Source of the DNA: [Clostridium] leptum DSM 753
GTDB lineage: Bacteria; Bacillota; Clostridia; Oscillospirales; Acutalibacteraceae
Assembly: GCA_000154345.1 (NCBI GenBank)
Contig: DS480350.1
Span: forward strand, 124,001-188,000
Length of the DNA: 64,000 nucleotides
Reading direction: 5' to 3'
The first letter of the stretch is position 1. Each line of letters opens with the position of its first letter. A model generated the notes under the pieces. It was not told the origin of the DNA. It worked only from the letters and a program-made list of their open reading frames with translations, and made no database searches. Shown here piece by piece: positions 8,326-17,121 of the stretch. The translations under genes and the position numbers were made by a program.

Positions 8326-9132
8326 ATGAACGGAGCTACTACAATACAGGAACGGCTAAAAGATTTACGATTAAACAAAGGATTAAAACTGGAAGAACTG
8401 GCAGAGCAAACGGGTATTTCAAAATCGGCTCTTGGCAGTTATGAAAAAGATGACTATAAGGAAATCAATCATGGAAACCTTATCACGCTGGCAGATTTTT
8501 ATGGGGTGTCCCTCGATTATCTCTTTTGCCGGACAGAGAACCGGGCGGAGATCAACACGCCATTAAGGGAGTTGCATTTGAGTGATGAGATGGTAGCACT
8601 TCTGAAAAGCGGTCGGATTAACAACCGTCTGCTCTGCGAACTTGCCACCCATAAGGACTTTATCAAGTTTCTTGCGGACATTGAGATTTATGTGGATGGG
8701 ATTGCCACCATGCAGATTCAGAACCTCAACACCCTTGTCGATACCGTCCGGCATGAAATCATTGAACGGTATCGCCCTGGCGAAGACGACCCCCATTTGA
8801 AAGTGCTGCAAGCCGCACATATCAGTGATGATGAATATTTCAGTCAGATGGTACGGGATGACCTCAACCTCATTATCCGGGATATTCGGGAAGCCCATAA
8901 AAAGGACAGCGAGAGTGCACCCCAGACCACCGTTGCTGATGAACTGAAAGAAAATCTGGAAGCGGTTGAAAATTTCAAGGGCAGCCGTGATGAAAAGCTG
9001 GTTGTCCTTTACTGTAAGCAGCTTGGTATCAACTATAAAAATCTGTCAGATGAAGAATTTCGCTGGCTGATTCGGATTCTCAAAAAATCAAAGAAAATGG
9101 GAACGCCTATCAGCCAGAGGAAAAAACGATAA
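8326..9132 (+). CDS. XRE-family transcriptional regulator
   Basis: 268 residues. Residues 8-70 form a lambda-repressor-type helix-turn-helix (LKDLRLNKGLKLEELAEQTG, then ISKSALGSYEK). The long C-terminal part is helical and unrecognised. The start follows AAAGGGGGAACTGCTTCA. It probably controls the mobilizable element; the palindrome over its own -10 suggests autoregulation. It is followed by a strong terminator. Confidence 0.88.
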   Translation: MNGATTIQERLKDLRLNKGLKLEELAEQTGISKSALGSYEKDDYKEINHGNLITLADFYGVSLDYLFCRTENRAEINTPLRELHLSDEMVALLKSGRINNRLLCELATHKDFIKFLADIEIYVDGIATMQIQNLNTLVDTVRHEIIERYRPGEDDPHLKVLQAAHISDDEYFSQMVRDDLNLIIRDIREAHKKDSESAPQTTVADELKENLEAVENFKGSRDEKLVVLYCKQLGINYKNLSDEEFRWLIRILKKSKKMGTPISQRKKR

Positions 9133-9135
9133 AGA

Positions 9136-9183
9136 AAAACCGCTGTTGCATGGTTTGTTGGCTTCCATGTAGCAGCGGTTTTT
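9136..9183 (+). terminator. Intrinsic terminator after XRE gene
   Basis: AAACCGCTGTTGCATGG pairs with CCATGTAGCAGCGGTTT (one bulge) followed by TTTTGC. It directly follows the XRE stop codon. Confidence 0.85.
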
Positions 9184-9229
9184 GCTGGGATTATTCAGTT
9201 GAATTTTTAGCACGACAAACTGGAATTTG

Positions 9230-9751
9230 TCAAAGAGGATTATTCCAATATTCCACAGTATTTCTATTTACATCATAAAAAGTAATATTACCCGCATTTA
9301 TAGGCAAGACAATCGCAAAAGGTTTATTGCGGTCAATATCAACCACTTGAATTGTGTTGCCATCATCTATTTCAAGTTGTTGCACCTGCTGTTGATTCAT
9401 AGAAATAAATGCTCGTTCATTATATCCCTCTACAGTAAACTCCACAATTCCTCTTTGAATCCCCGAAAGAGTTCCACCTCCACGGAAAAAATATCCGAAG
9501 GAAAGTCCTGGACGATTGACATAGACGGAAAAAGAATGGTCACTCAAATCCTGAGGGTAAGAAATATATGCAGCCATCGTGCTGGAAACGCTTCCATCGA
9601 CCGTCCAATCATCCTTAATCTTCTGCGACGAACGAATATCTGCCTCCAGCTTAGATGAAGTCACGCCGATCTCATTGTTCGTATAAAGAAAACAAACAAA
9701 TAAAATACAAGCAAGAACAACCCCTATCACAATTTTAAGAAATATTTTTTT
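9230..9751 (-). CDS. Membrane-anchored hypothetical protein
   Basis: About 173 residues: a basic N-terminus, one transmembrane segment (FLKIVIGVVLACILFVCFLY) and an extracellular beta-rich domain of about 145 residues. I prefer a GTG start at 9751 because AAGGAG lies 10 nt upstream; the frame is open to an ATG at 9796. I do not recognise the domain. It is probably cargo between the XRE regulator and TnpV. Confidence 0.6.
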   Translation of the reverse strand, partial: KKIFLKIVIGVVLACILFVCFLYTNNEIGVTSSKLEADIRSSQKIKDDWTVDGSVSSTMAAYISYPQDLSDHSFSVYVNRPGLSFGYFFRGGGTLSGIQRGIVEFTVEGYNERAFISMNQQQVQQLEIDDGNTIQVVDIDRNKPFAIVLPINAGNITFYDVNRNTVEYWNNPL

Positions 9752-9808
9752 CACGCTATCAAAACTCCTTGTCAACTTTCGATTTGTCATAATCATTCTA
9801 CCATACCG

Positions 9809-10186
9809 TTATGAATAAATCATCTCTTGCAAAATAATTTCTTCTGCCCGGTTGTGAATGTTATTGCAACGCTGCACCCATTCCATTTGATGGGTACGCT
9901 TCAATTCCTCGGTCACACCATCGGCAGCCTTCATCTGCTCCATGATGGTGTCTAACCGTTCCTGTGCCTGTTCGTTCAGGTCTGCAAGATATGTCCATAA
10001 CTCCCCGGTCAGTGTCAATGTGTTCAATCTGGCTGGGTGGGCTTCTCTTAAATATTCCCGGTGCATCCGTCCGTACTTTCCGATAGGGCGGTGTTCCTCC
10101 GGCAGCTTCAAATCTGGGATATAGTAATCTCCGACAAGGATATAATCAATTCCGTTTTCCGTTATTCTTGGTTTCAATTCGCTCAT
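9809..10186 (-). CDS. tnpV: TnpV family transposon-encoded protein
   Basis: 125 residues matching the TnpV pattern: DYYIPDLKLPEEHRPIGKYG, RMHREYLREAHP and ending NIHNRAEEIILQEMIY. TnpV is found in Tn4451/Tn4453-type elements and related ICEs; its role is not established. The start follows AGGAGGTAAGGAAC and overlaps the end of the upstream XRE gene by 41 nt, so the two are co-transcribed. Confidence 0.85.
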   Translation of the reverse strand: MSELKPRITENGIDYILVGDYYIPDLKLPEEHRPIGKYGRMHREYLREAHPARLNTLTLTGELWTYLADLNEQAQERLDTIMEQMKAADGVTEELKRTHQMEWVQRCNNIHNRAEEIILQEMIYS

Positions 10187-10418
10187 GTTCCTTACCTCCT
10201 GTGGAAGCAGGCTCGTCTGGTACTAACTCAATCACATCGGTAATCTCACAATTCAGCGTTTCGCAGATACGGGCTAATGTATCCATGCTGATGTGCTTTC
10301 CCTCTTTGCTCATGTTGGCAATCATATTCGTTGTCATACCGGCGGCAAGCCTTAAATCTTCTTTTCTCATATCACGCTCTAACAGTGTATGCCAGAGTGG
10401 TTTATAGCTGATGTGCAT
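10146..10418 (-). CDS. Small XRE-family regulator
   Basis: 90 residues beginning MHISYKPLWHTLLERDM, a compact Cro-type helix-turn-helix (LRLAAGMTTNMIANMSKEGK, then ISMDTLARICETLNCEITDVIEL). The tail is polar. The ATG at 10418 follows AGGCAGGAAAACAAT and gives the usual length for this family; an upstream extension of the frame is not supported. It probably regulates TnpV and nearby transfer genes. Confidence 0.85.
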   Translation of the reverse strand: MHISYKPLWHTLLERDMRKEDLRLAAGMTTNMIANMSKEGKHISMDTLARICETLNCEITDVIELVPDEPASTGGKEHERIETKNNGKRN

Positions 10419-10658
10419 ATTGTTTTCCTGCCTTTCTATCCATACCACCGGGGCGGCTGCCCCGGCAGGAACTTTTCTCTTATTATAACACCAATCTTGT
10501 GTAATCACAATTTATTCTTGTATCCTGCCGCTGATACCGTCTGGATTGTGCTTTTCCTTTCTTTTTGTTCCCTTTAATTAGCCATAAACTGCTTAATGCC
10601 CTGTGATTTTGCTTATGTGTGATAAAGAAGTAATAGAAGTGTAAAAAATTTTGCCGTT

Positions 10659-10691
10659 CCTATCCGGCACTTGCGCAGGGTGTCGGATAGG
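10659..10691 (-). terminator. Hairpin downstream of second recombinase
   Basis: CCTATCCGGCA (10659-10669) pairs with TGTCGGATAGG (10681-10691) with one mismatch, just past the recombinase stop at 10698. On the minus strand a T-run (AAAATTTTTTAC) follows a few bases later. Confidence 0.65.
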
Positions 10692-10697
10692 TCGGGC

Positions 10698-12311
10698 TTA
10701 TTCTTCGGGCAAGTCAATCTTGCCGACAAAGCTATAATAAATATCAATGCGCTGGTGGCGTACTTCGTTCTCGTCATACTCACATTCATAGACAACGATT
10801 TTCTCCACCATTTCACGCAAGAGGGTGTGTGTCAGTTCCTCGATAGAAAGGTACTTGCGGACAACGTTCATAAACTTTTCAGCGTTTACCGTGGCTTCCT
10901 GTGCCTTGTCCAGTTCGCCCTGCAATGCGGCGGCTTTCTCCTTCAGTTCCCGCTGCTCGGCTTCGTAGTCTGCGGACATTTCCATAAAACGCTCGTCATT
11001 GATTTTCCCGTTTACATTGTCCTCATACAGACGTTTGATATAGCGGGAAAGTTCTGCAATGCGGCTCTGCACCTGTTCAAGCTGCTTCGTGGCTGCCGCC
11101 TGTTTCCGCTTGCCGCCCATTTCATTCTGCTGGATAAGCAGCTTCACGAACCGGGCTTCATGCTTCTGTGCATAGGCGGTCACTTTCCGCAGATTGTCCA
11201 GCACACCCGCCGTCAAAAGGTCGGTTCGGATGAAGTGCGCCGTACAGTCGGCGGTGCGCTTCTTATAGCTGCCGCAGATGTAGCAATCCTGCTTTCTCTT
11301 GTCGGTCTGATACCGCTGCTGGTACATCACATGACCGCAGTCGGCGCAGAACAGCAAGCCGGAGAACAAGCCCACATCATCGTAGCGGTTGGGGCGTTTG
11401 CGCTGCTTGCGTAACTCCTGCACCCGTTCCCATGTCTGCAAGTCGATGATTGGCTCATGGTGGTTCTCGAAAATCGCCTGTTTCTCAATGGGGTTGTCTA
11501 TGCTGTGCTTCATCTTGTAGGACGGTTTTTCCGTCTTGAAGTTCACAAGACAGCCTGTGTATTCCCGGTTTTCCAACAGATGAACAACGGTATTGGTCGC
11601 CCACTTACATTCATAGCCGGGGTGGTAGCGGCGTATGCTGCCTGTGCGCTGGTATTCCAGCGTTCCCGGCGTGGGGATTTCCTGCTCGGTCAGCATACGG
11701 GCTATCTTGGTCGGACCGTTCCCGGCAAGGCAAAGCTGGTAAATCTGCTTGACTACCGGGGCGGCTTCCTCGTCAATGATGAAATTTTCGTCCTCGTCCA
11801 TGAGGTAGCCGTACACGGGCTTGCTGGTAACAGGCTTACCGCTCATGCCTTTTGCTTTCTTAACTGCCTTGATTTTTTTGCTCGTATCTCTCACCATCCA
11901 TTCGTTGAAAAGATTACGCAGCGGGGTAAAATCGTTGTCGCCCATTGCGCTGTCCACTCCGTCATTGATAGCGATAAAGCGGACGCCTTTCTGTGGGAAA
12001 AGCATTTCTGTGTACATTCCCACTTGGAGATAATTTCGCCCTAAACGGGACATATCCTTGACGATGACTGTGCCGACTTTCCCGGCTTCAATGTCTGCAA
12101 GCATGGCTTGAAATCCAGGTCTTTGGAAGTTCGCACCACTATAACCATCATCCGTGTACCAACAGAGGTTGGTAAAACCGTTCTGCTTGGCGTAGGTTTC
12201 CAAAATGCGCTTTTGGTTGGATATAGAGTTGCTTTCTCCTTGCAGTTCATCTTCATGGGATAATCTCGGATAAAGGGCGGTAATAAGGTTTTGGGTTGTC
12301 TGTCTTAACAT
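10698..12311 (-). CDS. Second large serine recombinase (TnpX-like)
   Basis: 537 residues with the resolvase catalytic serine in ALYPRLSHEDE (Ser18), SRLGRNYLQ, a zinc ribbon (CADCGHVMYQ, then CYICGSYKK) and a long C-terminal coiled coil. It should catalyse excision and integration of the Tn1549-like element to its right. The start has GGAGGAAACC before the ATG. It is only distantly similar to the recombinase at 145-1815, which supports two separately acquired elements. Confidence 0.95.
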   Translation of the reverse strand: MLRQTTQNLITALYPRLSHEDELQGESNSISNQKRILETYAKQNGFTNLCWYTDDGYSGANFQRPGFQAMLADIEAGKVGTVIVKDMSRLGRNYLQVGMYTEMLFPQKGVRFIAINDGVDSAMGDNDFTPLRNLFNEWMVRDTSKKIKAVKKAKGMSGKPVTSKPVYGYLMDEDENFIIDEEAAPVVKQIYQLCLAGNGPTKIARMLTEQEIPTPGTLEYQRTGSIRRYHPGYECKWATNTVVHLLENREYTGCLVNFKTEKPSYKMKHSIDNPIEKQAIFENHHEPIIDLQTWERVQELRKQRKRPNRYDDVGLFSGLLFCADCGHVMYQQRYQTDKRKQDCYICGSYKKRTADCTAHFIRTDLLTAGVLDNLRKVTAYAQKHEARFVKLLIQQNEMGGKRKQAAATKQLEQVQSRIAELSRYIKRLYEDNVNGKINDERFMEMSADYEAEQRELKEKAAALQGELDKAQEATVNAEKFMNVVRKYLSIEELTHTLLREMVEKIVVYECEYDENEVRHQRIDIYYSFVGKIDLPEE

Positions 12312-12421
12312 GGTTTCCTCCGTTTCCGACAGCCAGCCCCACTATTCCGTACTTCGATTGTACCATACAGCGGGGCGGCGTGTATAGCGGCAAAGTGTAA
12401 AAAGCGCTTCTTTACAGCCCG

Positions 12422-12616
12422 TCATATTGCCGATTTTTGTGTAGCAGCTTCCGCTTCCAGCACCTTAGCCATTTTGTCGGCTGCGGTTTCTGTGGCACTC
12501 TGCTTGAAAAAGCCGGACACCACAAGAACAGAGTTCCCTATGCGGATTTCCGTCACGCAGTCGGCGGGTGCGGTGCTTTTCATGCTGTGTCTGATATGCT
12601 CTTTTTTATCGGTCAT
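12422..12616 (-). CDS. tnpW: TnpW family protein
   Basis: 64 residues containing DCVTEIRIGNSVLVVSGFFK and ATETAADKMAKVLEAEA, the pattern of transposon-encoded TnpW proteins next to TnpX-type recombinases. It probably assists or modulates recombination; its biochemical role is unknown. The start follows GAAAGGAGTTCGCCT. It lies directly between the DnaC-like gene and the recombinase. Confidence 0.82.
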   Translation of the reverse strand: MTDKKEHIRHSMKSTAPADCVTEIRIGNSVLVVSGFFKQSATETAADKMAKVLEAEAATQKSAI

Positions 12617-12629
12617 AGGCGAACTCCTT

Positions 12630-13472
12630 TCAATCGTTCATCAGTTGCTTTAAGCGGTTCAGCTTGTTTTGTGCGCTCTCCCTGCGGAAGTTCTCGCCGG
12701 AGAAGCAGACAGGGGCGCACATTTCAAGCAGTCGGTCATAAATCCGGGCGTGGGGCGTGTCCTGCGGGTTCTGCAACTCGGTAAGCGTGAGGTTGGTCGT
12801 GACGATCAGCGGCTTGCCGCTTCGGTATCGGCTGTCAATCACATTGTAGACCTGCTCTAAGCCATACTCTGTGCCACGCTCCATTCCAAAATCATCAAGG
12901 ATAAGCAGCGGATAGCGGCAGAGGTTGGAAATATATTCGTTCTTGCCCTCAAAAGTGGCTGCAAGGTCATTAAGAATAAGGGCAAAGTTCGTCATGCGGA
13001 CGGAGATTTCTTTCTCCATGAGGGCGTTTGCGATACATCCGGCAAGGTAGCTTTTGCCTGTGCCGACGCTGCCCCAAAGCAGATAGCCGATGTTCCCGGC
13101 TTTCATGTCCTCCCAATGTTCCACATAGAAATGGGCGGTTTTCATCTGCGGGTTTCTGCCGTTGTCATTGGCAAAAGTCCATTCCCGCATAGCCGGGTCG
13201 GTAAAGCCCCGGCGTTTCAGTTCTTCCACCTTGTCCCGGTGCTTTCGCTGCTGTTCGGCGGCTTCACGCTCCATGCGCTGCGCCCGCTGGCAGTCACATT
13301 CAGCCGGATGTCGGTCACGCCCAAACAGGGTAGCCTTATCAGCCGGGAAATAGGCTTCTTTCGGTGTCCGGCACTTGCCGCAGTAGAGCAGACCGTCCTC
13401 ACCTGTGTAGTCCTCCGGCTCGGCGGTGACTGCTGGTATCTGTAAATTCATATCTTCAAAAGCTGGTTTCAT
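12630..13472 (-). CDS. DnaC/IstB-like ATP-binding helicase loader
   Basis: 280 residues of the DnaC/DnaI-type AAA+ family: an N-terminal zinc-binding part (CGKCRTP, then CDCQRAQRM), Walker A GSVGTGKS and Walker B LLILDDFG. Such proteins load the replicative helicase. Together with the replisome organizer immediately upstream (4-nt overlap ATGA at 13469-13472) it probably lets the excised element replicate before or after transfer. Confidence 0.92.
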   Translation of the reverse strand: MKPAFEDMNLQIPAVTAEPEDYTGEDGLLYCGKCRTPKEAYFPADKATLFGRDRHPAECDCQRAQRMEREAAEQQRKHRDKVEELKRRGFTDPAMREWTFANDNGRNPQMKTAHFYVEHWEDMKAGNIGYLLWGSVGTGKSYLAGCIANALMEKEISVRMTNFALILNDLAATFEGKNEYISNLCRYPLLILDDFGMERGTEYGLEQVYNVIDSRYRSGKPLIVTTNLTLTELQNPQDTPHARIYDRLLEMCAPVCFSGENFRRESAQNKLNRLKQLMND

Positions 13473-14215
13473 AGACTTTCTCCCTCCTTGTAGCTGTAAT
13501 CGGGTATGCCCCTTTTCGGGGCAGCTTTAGCGGTATCGTCAGCCACCCATCTGCGGATAGTGGCTGCATGGTTCTTGTATTTCCTCCCAGTGGAAGCGAT
13601 ATAGCCGGATAGCCGGTCAATGTAATACTCCCACTTGTCGGGCAGTTCTGCTTGCAGTTCGGAAAGCTCCGTATCTGTCAAAATCACATTTTTGTATCTG
13701 CCGTAAGCAGCGGGAGCGGCTCGTCCTGGTTCTGACTCTCTCTCTTTTTCTATCTCTATATCTATCTCTTTCTTTATCTCTATCTCTGGTGGACAAATGT
13801 CCGCTTTTGCTTCGGACACTTGTCCACTAAGCCGTTTTTGCTCTGAAATCTTCATTCTTGCCCTGCGCTTGCGCTCCCCCTCGGTAGAGGACTGACCGAT
13901 GAAAAGCTCGATATTGCTCATATACAAAGCCCCGTTGTCCAGCGGTTCGACAAGCCCCAGCTTCATAAAGATTTGCAAAGCCCGTTCAACTGTGCCGACC
14001 TGCTGGCGGGTAATGGTGGCTATCATTTGGGCGGTGTAGGGGATATTCTCGTCAAGCTGCAAAGTGCCGCCGTATTTCAGCGATTTTAAGTACAGCTTCA
14101 AGAGGATATTGGAATACAGCATACCGTCCTGCATACTTTCCAGCAGCACGATAGCGTCATCGTCAAAATAGCTTTCTTTCAGTTTGAGGTAATAATATTT
14201 GCGGTTATCTGACAT
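13469..14215 (-). CDS. Phage replisome organizer-like protein
   Basis: 248 residues starting MSDNRKYYYLKLKESYFDDD, with the phage replisome organizer N-terminal winged-helix domain (about 1-120). An acidic/basic low-complexity linker (alternating EIEIKKEI) and a helical C-terminus follow. These proteins bind the origin and recruit the helicase loader, which is the next gene here. The ATG at 14215 follows AGGAGAACCAAGATT; longer forms of the frame overlap the upstream gene and are not supported. Confidence 0.88.
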   Translation of the reverse strand: MSDNRKYYYLKLKESYFDDDAIVLLESMQDGMLYSNILLKLYLKSLKYGGTLQLDENIPYTAQMIATITRQQVGTVERALQIFMKLGLVEPLDNGALYMSNIELFIGQSSTEGERKRRARMKISEQKRLSGQVSEAKADICPPEIEIKKEIDIEIEKERESEPGRAAPAAYGRYKNVILTDTELSELQAELPDKWEYYIDRLSGYIASTGRKYKNHAATIRRWVADDTAKAAPKRGIPDYSYKEGESL

Positions 14216-14411
14216 AATCTTGGTTCTCCTTATCTGCGGGGCGGGCTTTCCATCTCTTTGAGTAATACCGGGGGCAGAGTACCACGATAGCCCTAAAACT
14301 CTGCTTGCAGTCATGGGTACAGCCCCGGCAAAGGGCATTGAAAGTAATGCGGTTTCGCTCATTGAGGAAGAACGCCCATTCCAGCCGCCGCTTCTTGCTC
14401 ATTCTCGGCAT
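14205..14411 (-). CDS. Small Cys-rich mobile-element protein, second copy
   Basis: 68 residues starting MPRMSKKRRLEWAFFL and containing LCRGCTHDCKQSFRA and CPRYYSKR. It is a clear paralog of the protein at 7653-7841. It overlaps the replisome organizer start by 11 nt and follows GGAGCGTTTTTTC. In both elements this gene precedes a replication gene, so it probably works with it; the cysteines suggest zinc binding. Confidence 0.8.
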   Translation of the reverse strand: MPRMSKKRRLEWAFFLNERNRITFNALCRGCTHDCKQSFRAIVVLCPRYYSKRWKARPADKENQDYVR

Positions 14412-14598
14412 GAAAAAACGCTCCTTTCTTCGGTTTGGTCGGGTATGAGGGGACAGGGGCAAAATCTGTATGTTCCCGGTGTCATTTTCGGGAAAAATCT
14501 GCCCTGTAAGCCCCGTTTGCAAGGGTGGGTGTGTTGCGGGTAGGGTAAGCTATACCCCCAGCCTTTTGTATGGTTTCGGTATCATTTCGGGTCGGTTT

Positions 14599-16221
14599 TT
14601 AACGCTCCTGTTCGTGCTTTTTCTGACGGCTCGGTGTGCCGTGTAGTATCTGCTCGGTGTTCCGCTTGGCGGTGGCAAGCTGCTCATGCTCGGCTTTGGC
14701 GGTGCGGTAGGTGTTGTAAGCTGCGTTTTTCTCGGAAATGAGGGCTTCAATCTCCGTATTCAGCTTGGAAATGGCAGGCAGCTTCTTTCCCGGTGCAAGC
14801 ACCTTTAGCTGGCGCAGAGTGGCTTCATAGATGATGAAATCTGCTTCATTTGCCCGGTAGTAGGTTTCTGTCTTTTTGCCTTTCAGCTTCTTGTGTTCCT
14901 CAATAGTCGGGCGGGTTCGGCGGTAATCGCTGACAACCTTTCGCAGATTTTTCTTGTCGGCTATGGTCTGCTCAATGCCCCGCAGACTTTCCCTTGCTTC
15001 GGAAAGGGCTTTCCGGCTGCTCTCCACGGCTGCGTCCAGCTTGTCAAGGTCAAGCAATCCGTTCTCCATGAGAAAGTTGTGGGTAGCCGCCATCTGTTTG
15101 AGATTGTGCAGGGAAGCCCAGCGGTCATAGCCTACGCCCTTGCCCTCGGCTCGTTTCGTTTCCCGGTCAACCATGCGCTGTAAACCGTCCTGTTTCGGGG
15201 CGATTTTGGCGGATTTTTCCCTCTGCAAATGCCCCGTCATGCTACCGGGGTATTCGGGTATGGGTGTGGTCTGTTCGGCGGCTCTGTGGGCGTTCTGCTC
15301 CAAAAGGGCAAGGACGGCGGTACGGTCAAAATCATCCCCCAGCTTCCGGGCGGTAATGGGCTTGGTTCTGTCCGGCGTGAGATAGGACAGCCGCCCCCGG
15401 CTCTCCTTGACGGAGATTCCCGACTGCAAAAGCAAAGCTGAAAATTCGTCAAAGGTGCTTGCCCGGTCAAGGGTGTTGCGTATGGTCTGCCGCAGCTTCG
15501 CCTTGTCGGTTTCAAACTTGGTTTGCCGGGGCGTGATACCGTCCGCTATCATCGGGGCATTGGCTTTATCAAGGGCAAGCTGCCCTTTCTTCTGCGCCCA
15601 GTATTCACGCTCGGTCACTCGGTTCTTACTGCCATGCAAGAGGTCAATCTGATACAGATTTTCCCGGTGGCACATCTCCATGACTTCGGACTTGAAATAT
15701 TCCATAGCTGCGTCTGTGCAGCGGTGCTTCATGCCGCATTTCGTGTCCGCTGGTCTGTCCATGTAGGGCAGAAGCGGGACAGCTTCAATCCGCAAGCTGT
15801 TTATGACGATATGCACATGAATGTTGCCAGAGTGATTGTGTCCGTCCGGGTGGGTGCAGACAATGGCTTGGTGTCCGGGGAAATGCTCTTTGCAAAATTC
15901 CTCGCCCAGCGATTGTGCCTTATCAACGGTCAAGCCGTTGTCCGTTCCGTCCCGTGGGTCGAAGCTGATGATATAGTGGTGGGACTTCACATCTTCCCGT
16001 TTTTGGTTTTTGCCATAGCGGAGATTGGAGCGCATACAGGCTACGGCAAAATCTTCATCGCCGCAGTTCAGCGTGGCAAGGCGGTAGTCCTCACGGGGGA
16101 CAAGCCGCCCGTTTTCATCAAGGGTAGGCTTCATGGTAAACTCGTCATGCTCAAAGGTAAGGTACTGCTCGGCTGCCCCGTAGTCGGCATTTTTAGAGCT
16201 GATATGTTTGAATGTTGCCAA
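14599..16221 (-). CDS. Relaxase of Tn1549-like element
   Basis: About 540 residues. The relaxase domain shows SHHYIISFDPRD and the histidine motif THPDGHNHSGNIHVHIVIN, typical of the MobP-type mobilization nucleases of Tn1549-like ICEs. The C-terminal half is coiled coil. I prefer TTG at 16221 (AGGTG 6-7 nt upstream), giving MATFKHISSKN; a GTG at 16230 is possible. The start overlaps the MobC gene. With MobC it should nick an oriT in the adjacent region around 16600-17000. Confidence 0.93.
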   Translation of the reverse strand: MATFKHISSKNADYGAAEQYLTFEHDEFTMKPTLDENGRLVPREDYRLATLNCGDEDFAVACMRSNLRYGKNQKREDVKSHHYIISFDPRDGTDNGLTVDKAQSLGEEFCKEHFPGHQAIVCTHPDGHNHSGNIHVHIVINSLRIEAVPLLPYMDRPADTKCGMKHRCTDAAMEYFKSEVMEMCHRENLYQIDLLHGSKNRVTEREYWAQKKGQLALDKANAPMIADGITPRQTKFETDKAKLRQTIRNTLDRASTFDEFSALLLQSGISVKESRGRLSYLTPDRTKPITARKLGDDFDRTAVLALLEQNAHRAAEQTTPIPEYPGSMTGHLQREKSAKIAPKQDGLQRMVDRETKRAEGKGVGYDRWASLHNLKQMAATHNFLMENGLLDLDKLDAAVESSRKALSEARESLRGIEQTIADKKNLRKVVSDYRRTRPTIEEHKKLKGKKTETYYRANEADFIIYEATLRQLKVLAPGKKLPAISKLNTEIEALISEKNAAYNTYRTAKAEHEQLATAKRNTEQILHGTPSRQKKHEQER

Positions 16222-16588
16222 CGGCTTCACCTACTTTCTGCAAGACTTCAAACTTCAAGGCTGCAAGGTCGGAAATGGCGACTCTGACTTCGCCGGACAG
16301 GGCGTTGTACGGCACACCGTATTCGTTCAGATACCGGGCAATCTGATTGAGGTTGCCGCCGATCCTGCCGTATTCGGCGGTCAGCTTCCCGACAGCGGCA
16401 AGCAATTCATCATTGACCGGGGAAACGGTAACAATGGGGCGTATGGTTGCCCGTGTAATGGCTTGCCGGATAAATTCGGACTGGCTCATACCATAAGGGG
16501 CAAGCCGGGCGGTAAAATCGGCGTATTCTTCATCGGTCAGCCGGGTCTTGACTACCCTGCTGCGGTGGGGCGTGTTATATCGTTTCAT
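16193..16588 (-). CDS. mobC: MobC relaxosome accessory protein
   Basis: 131 residues with a ribbon-helix-helix N-terminus (RVVKTRLTDEEYADF, GMSQSEFIRQAI) and the MobC signature IGGNLNQIARYLNEYG. MobC binds near oriT and helps the relaxase nick DNA. The ATG at 16588 follows AGGAGGTCAACCACCT. It overlaps the relaxase gene by about 29 nt. Confidence 0.92.
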   Translation of the reverse strand: MKRYNTPHRSRVVKTRLTDEEYADFTARLAPYGMSQSEFIRQAITRATIRPIVTVSPVNDELLAAVGKLTAEYGRIGGNLNQIARYLNEYGVPYNALSGEVRVAISDLAALKFEVLQKVGEAVGNIQTYQL

Positions 16589-16599
16589 AGGTGGTTGAC

Positions 16600-17028
16600 C
16601 TCCTTTCTGTGCGTGGTGTCCTCTCACTAATAGGAGAAAAACGGGGTGTGTAGCGGAACTGTTTTTGAAATAATCCGAAAAGAATTTGCGGGAATTTTTC
16701 AAGCGGCTTTAGCCGCCATAGCAGGGTTTGGGGAAGGCACTCCCCAACAAGATTCCCGCAAGGACAAAATGAGCGATAAGCGAAATTTGGTACTGCGGTA
16801 GAATCTTGCTCTAAAAAACTACCGCTTTCCTCGGCGGCTCTGGTTTGCGGATATACTGGCTTGCTCCACCAATATAGCGATTGCGGCGGCGTGTTCTGCC
16901 CGCTGTTCACCACTACAACGGTGAAAAGGGGGCGTTTTGGCAAACGCACGGAAATTTTTTTGTTTTCCCTGTCTGCTCCCTACAACAATCCGGCGGTGTG
17001 GTTTGCCAAAGATTTTTGAAAATGGGCG
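16600..17028. other. Candidate oriT region with multiple hairpins
   Basis: About 430 nt with no supported gene, directly upstream of mobC. It contains at least four stems: GGCTTTAGCC (16709-16718), GTTTGGGGA/TCCCCAAC (about 16728-16748), TTCACC/GGTGAA (about 16906-16924) and GCGTTT/AAACGC (about 16931-16946). This density next to relaxase and mobC genes is typical of transfer origins; the nic site cannot be placed by eye. Confidence 0.45.
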
Positions 17029-17100
17029 CAAAAAAAGCAGTAAACCTTTTCAAGATTTACTGCTTATCTGCCGCTGTGATGGGCGGCGGTATTAAATTGT
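17029..17100 (-). terminator. Hairpin plus terminator, copy B
   Basis: On the minus strand AAGCAGTAAATC and the matching arm GTTTACTGCTT are followed by TTTTTTG, an intrinsic terminator after the gene at 17122. A GC hairpin (CCGC/GCGG) precedes it. The whole block matches copy A at 5913-5984 closely, and its distal part (GCGGCGGTATT) recurs near 20089. Confidence 0.75.
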
Positions 17101-17121
17101 CAGCCGTTTTTCAAATGGAAT

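Noticed and set aside
10671..11414. Plus-strand frame of 247 codons opposite the second recombinase
   Set aside because: Antisense shadow of a well-supported gene.
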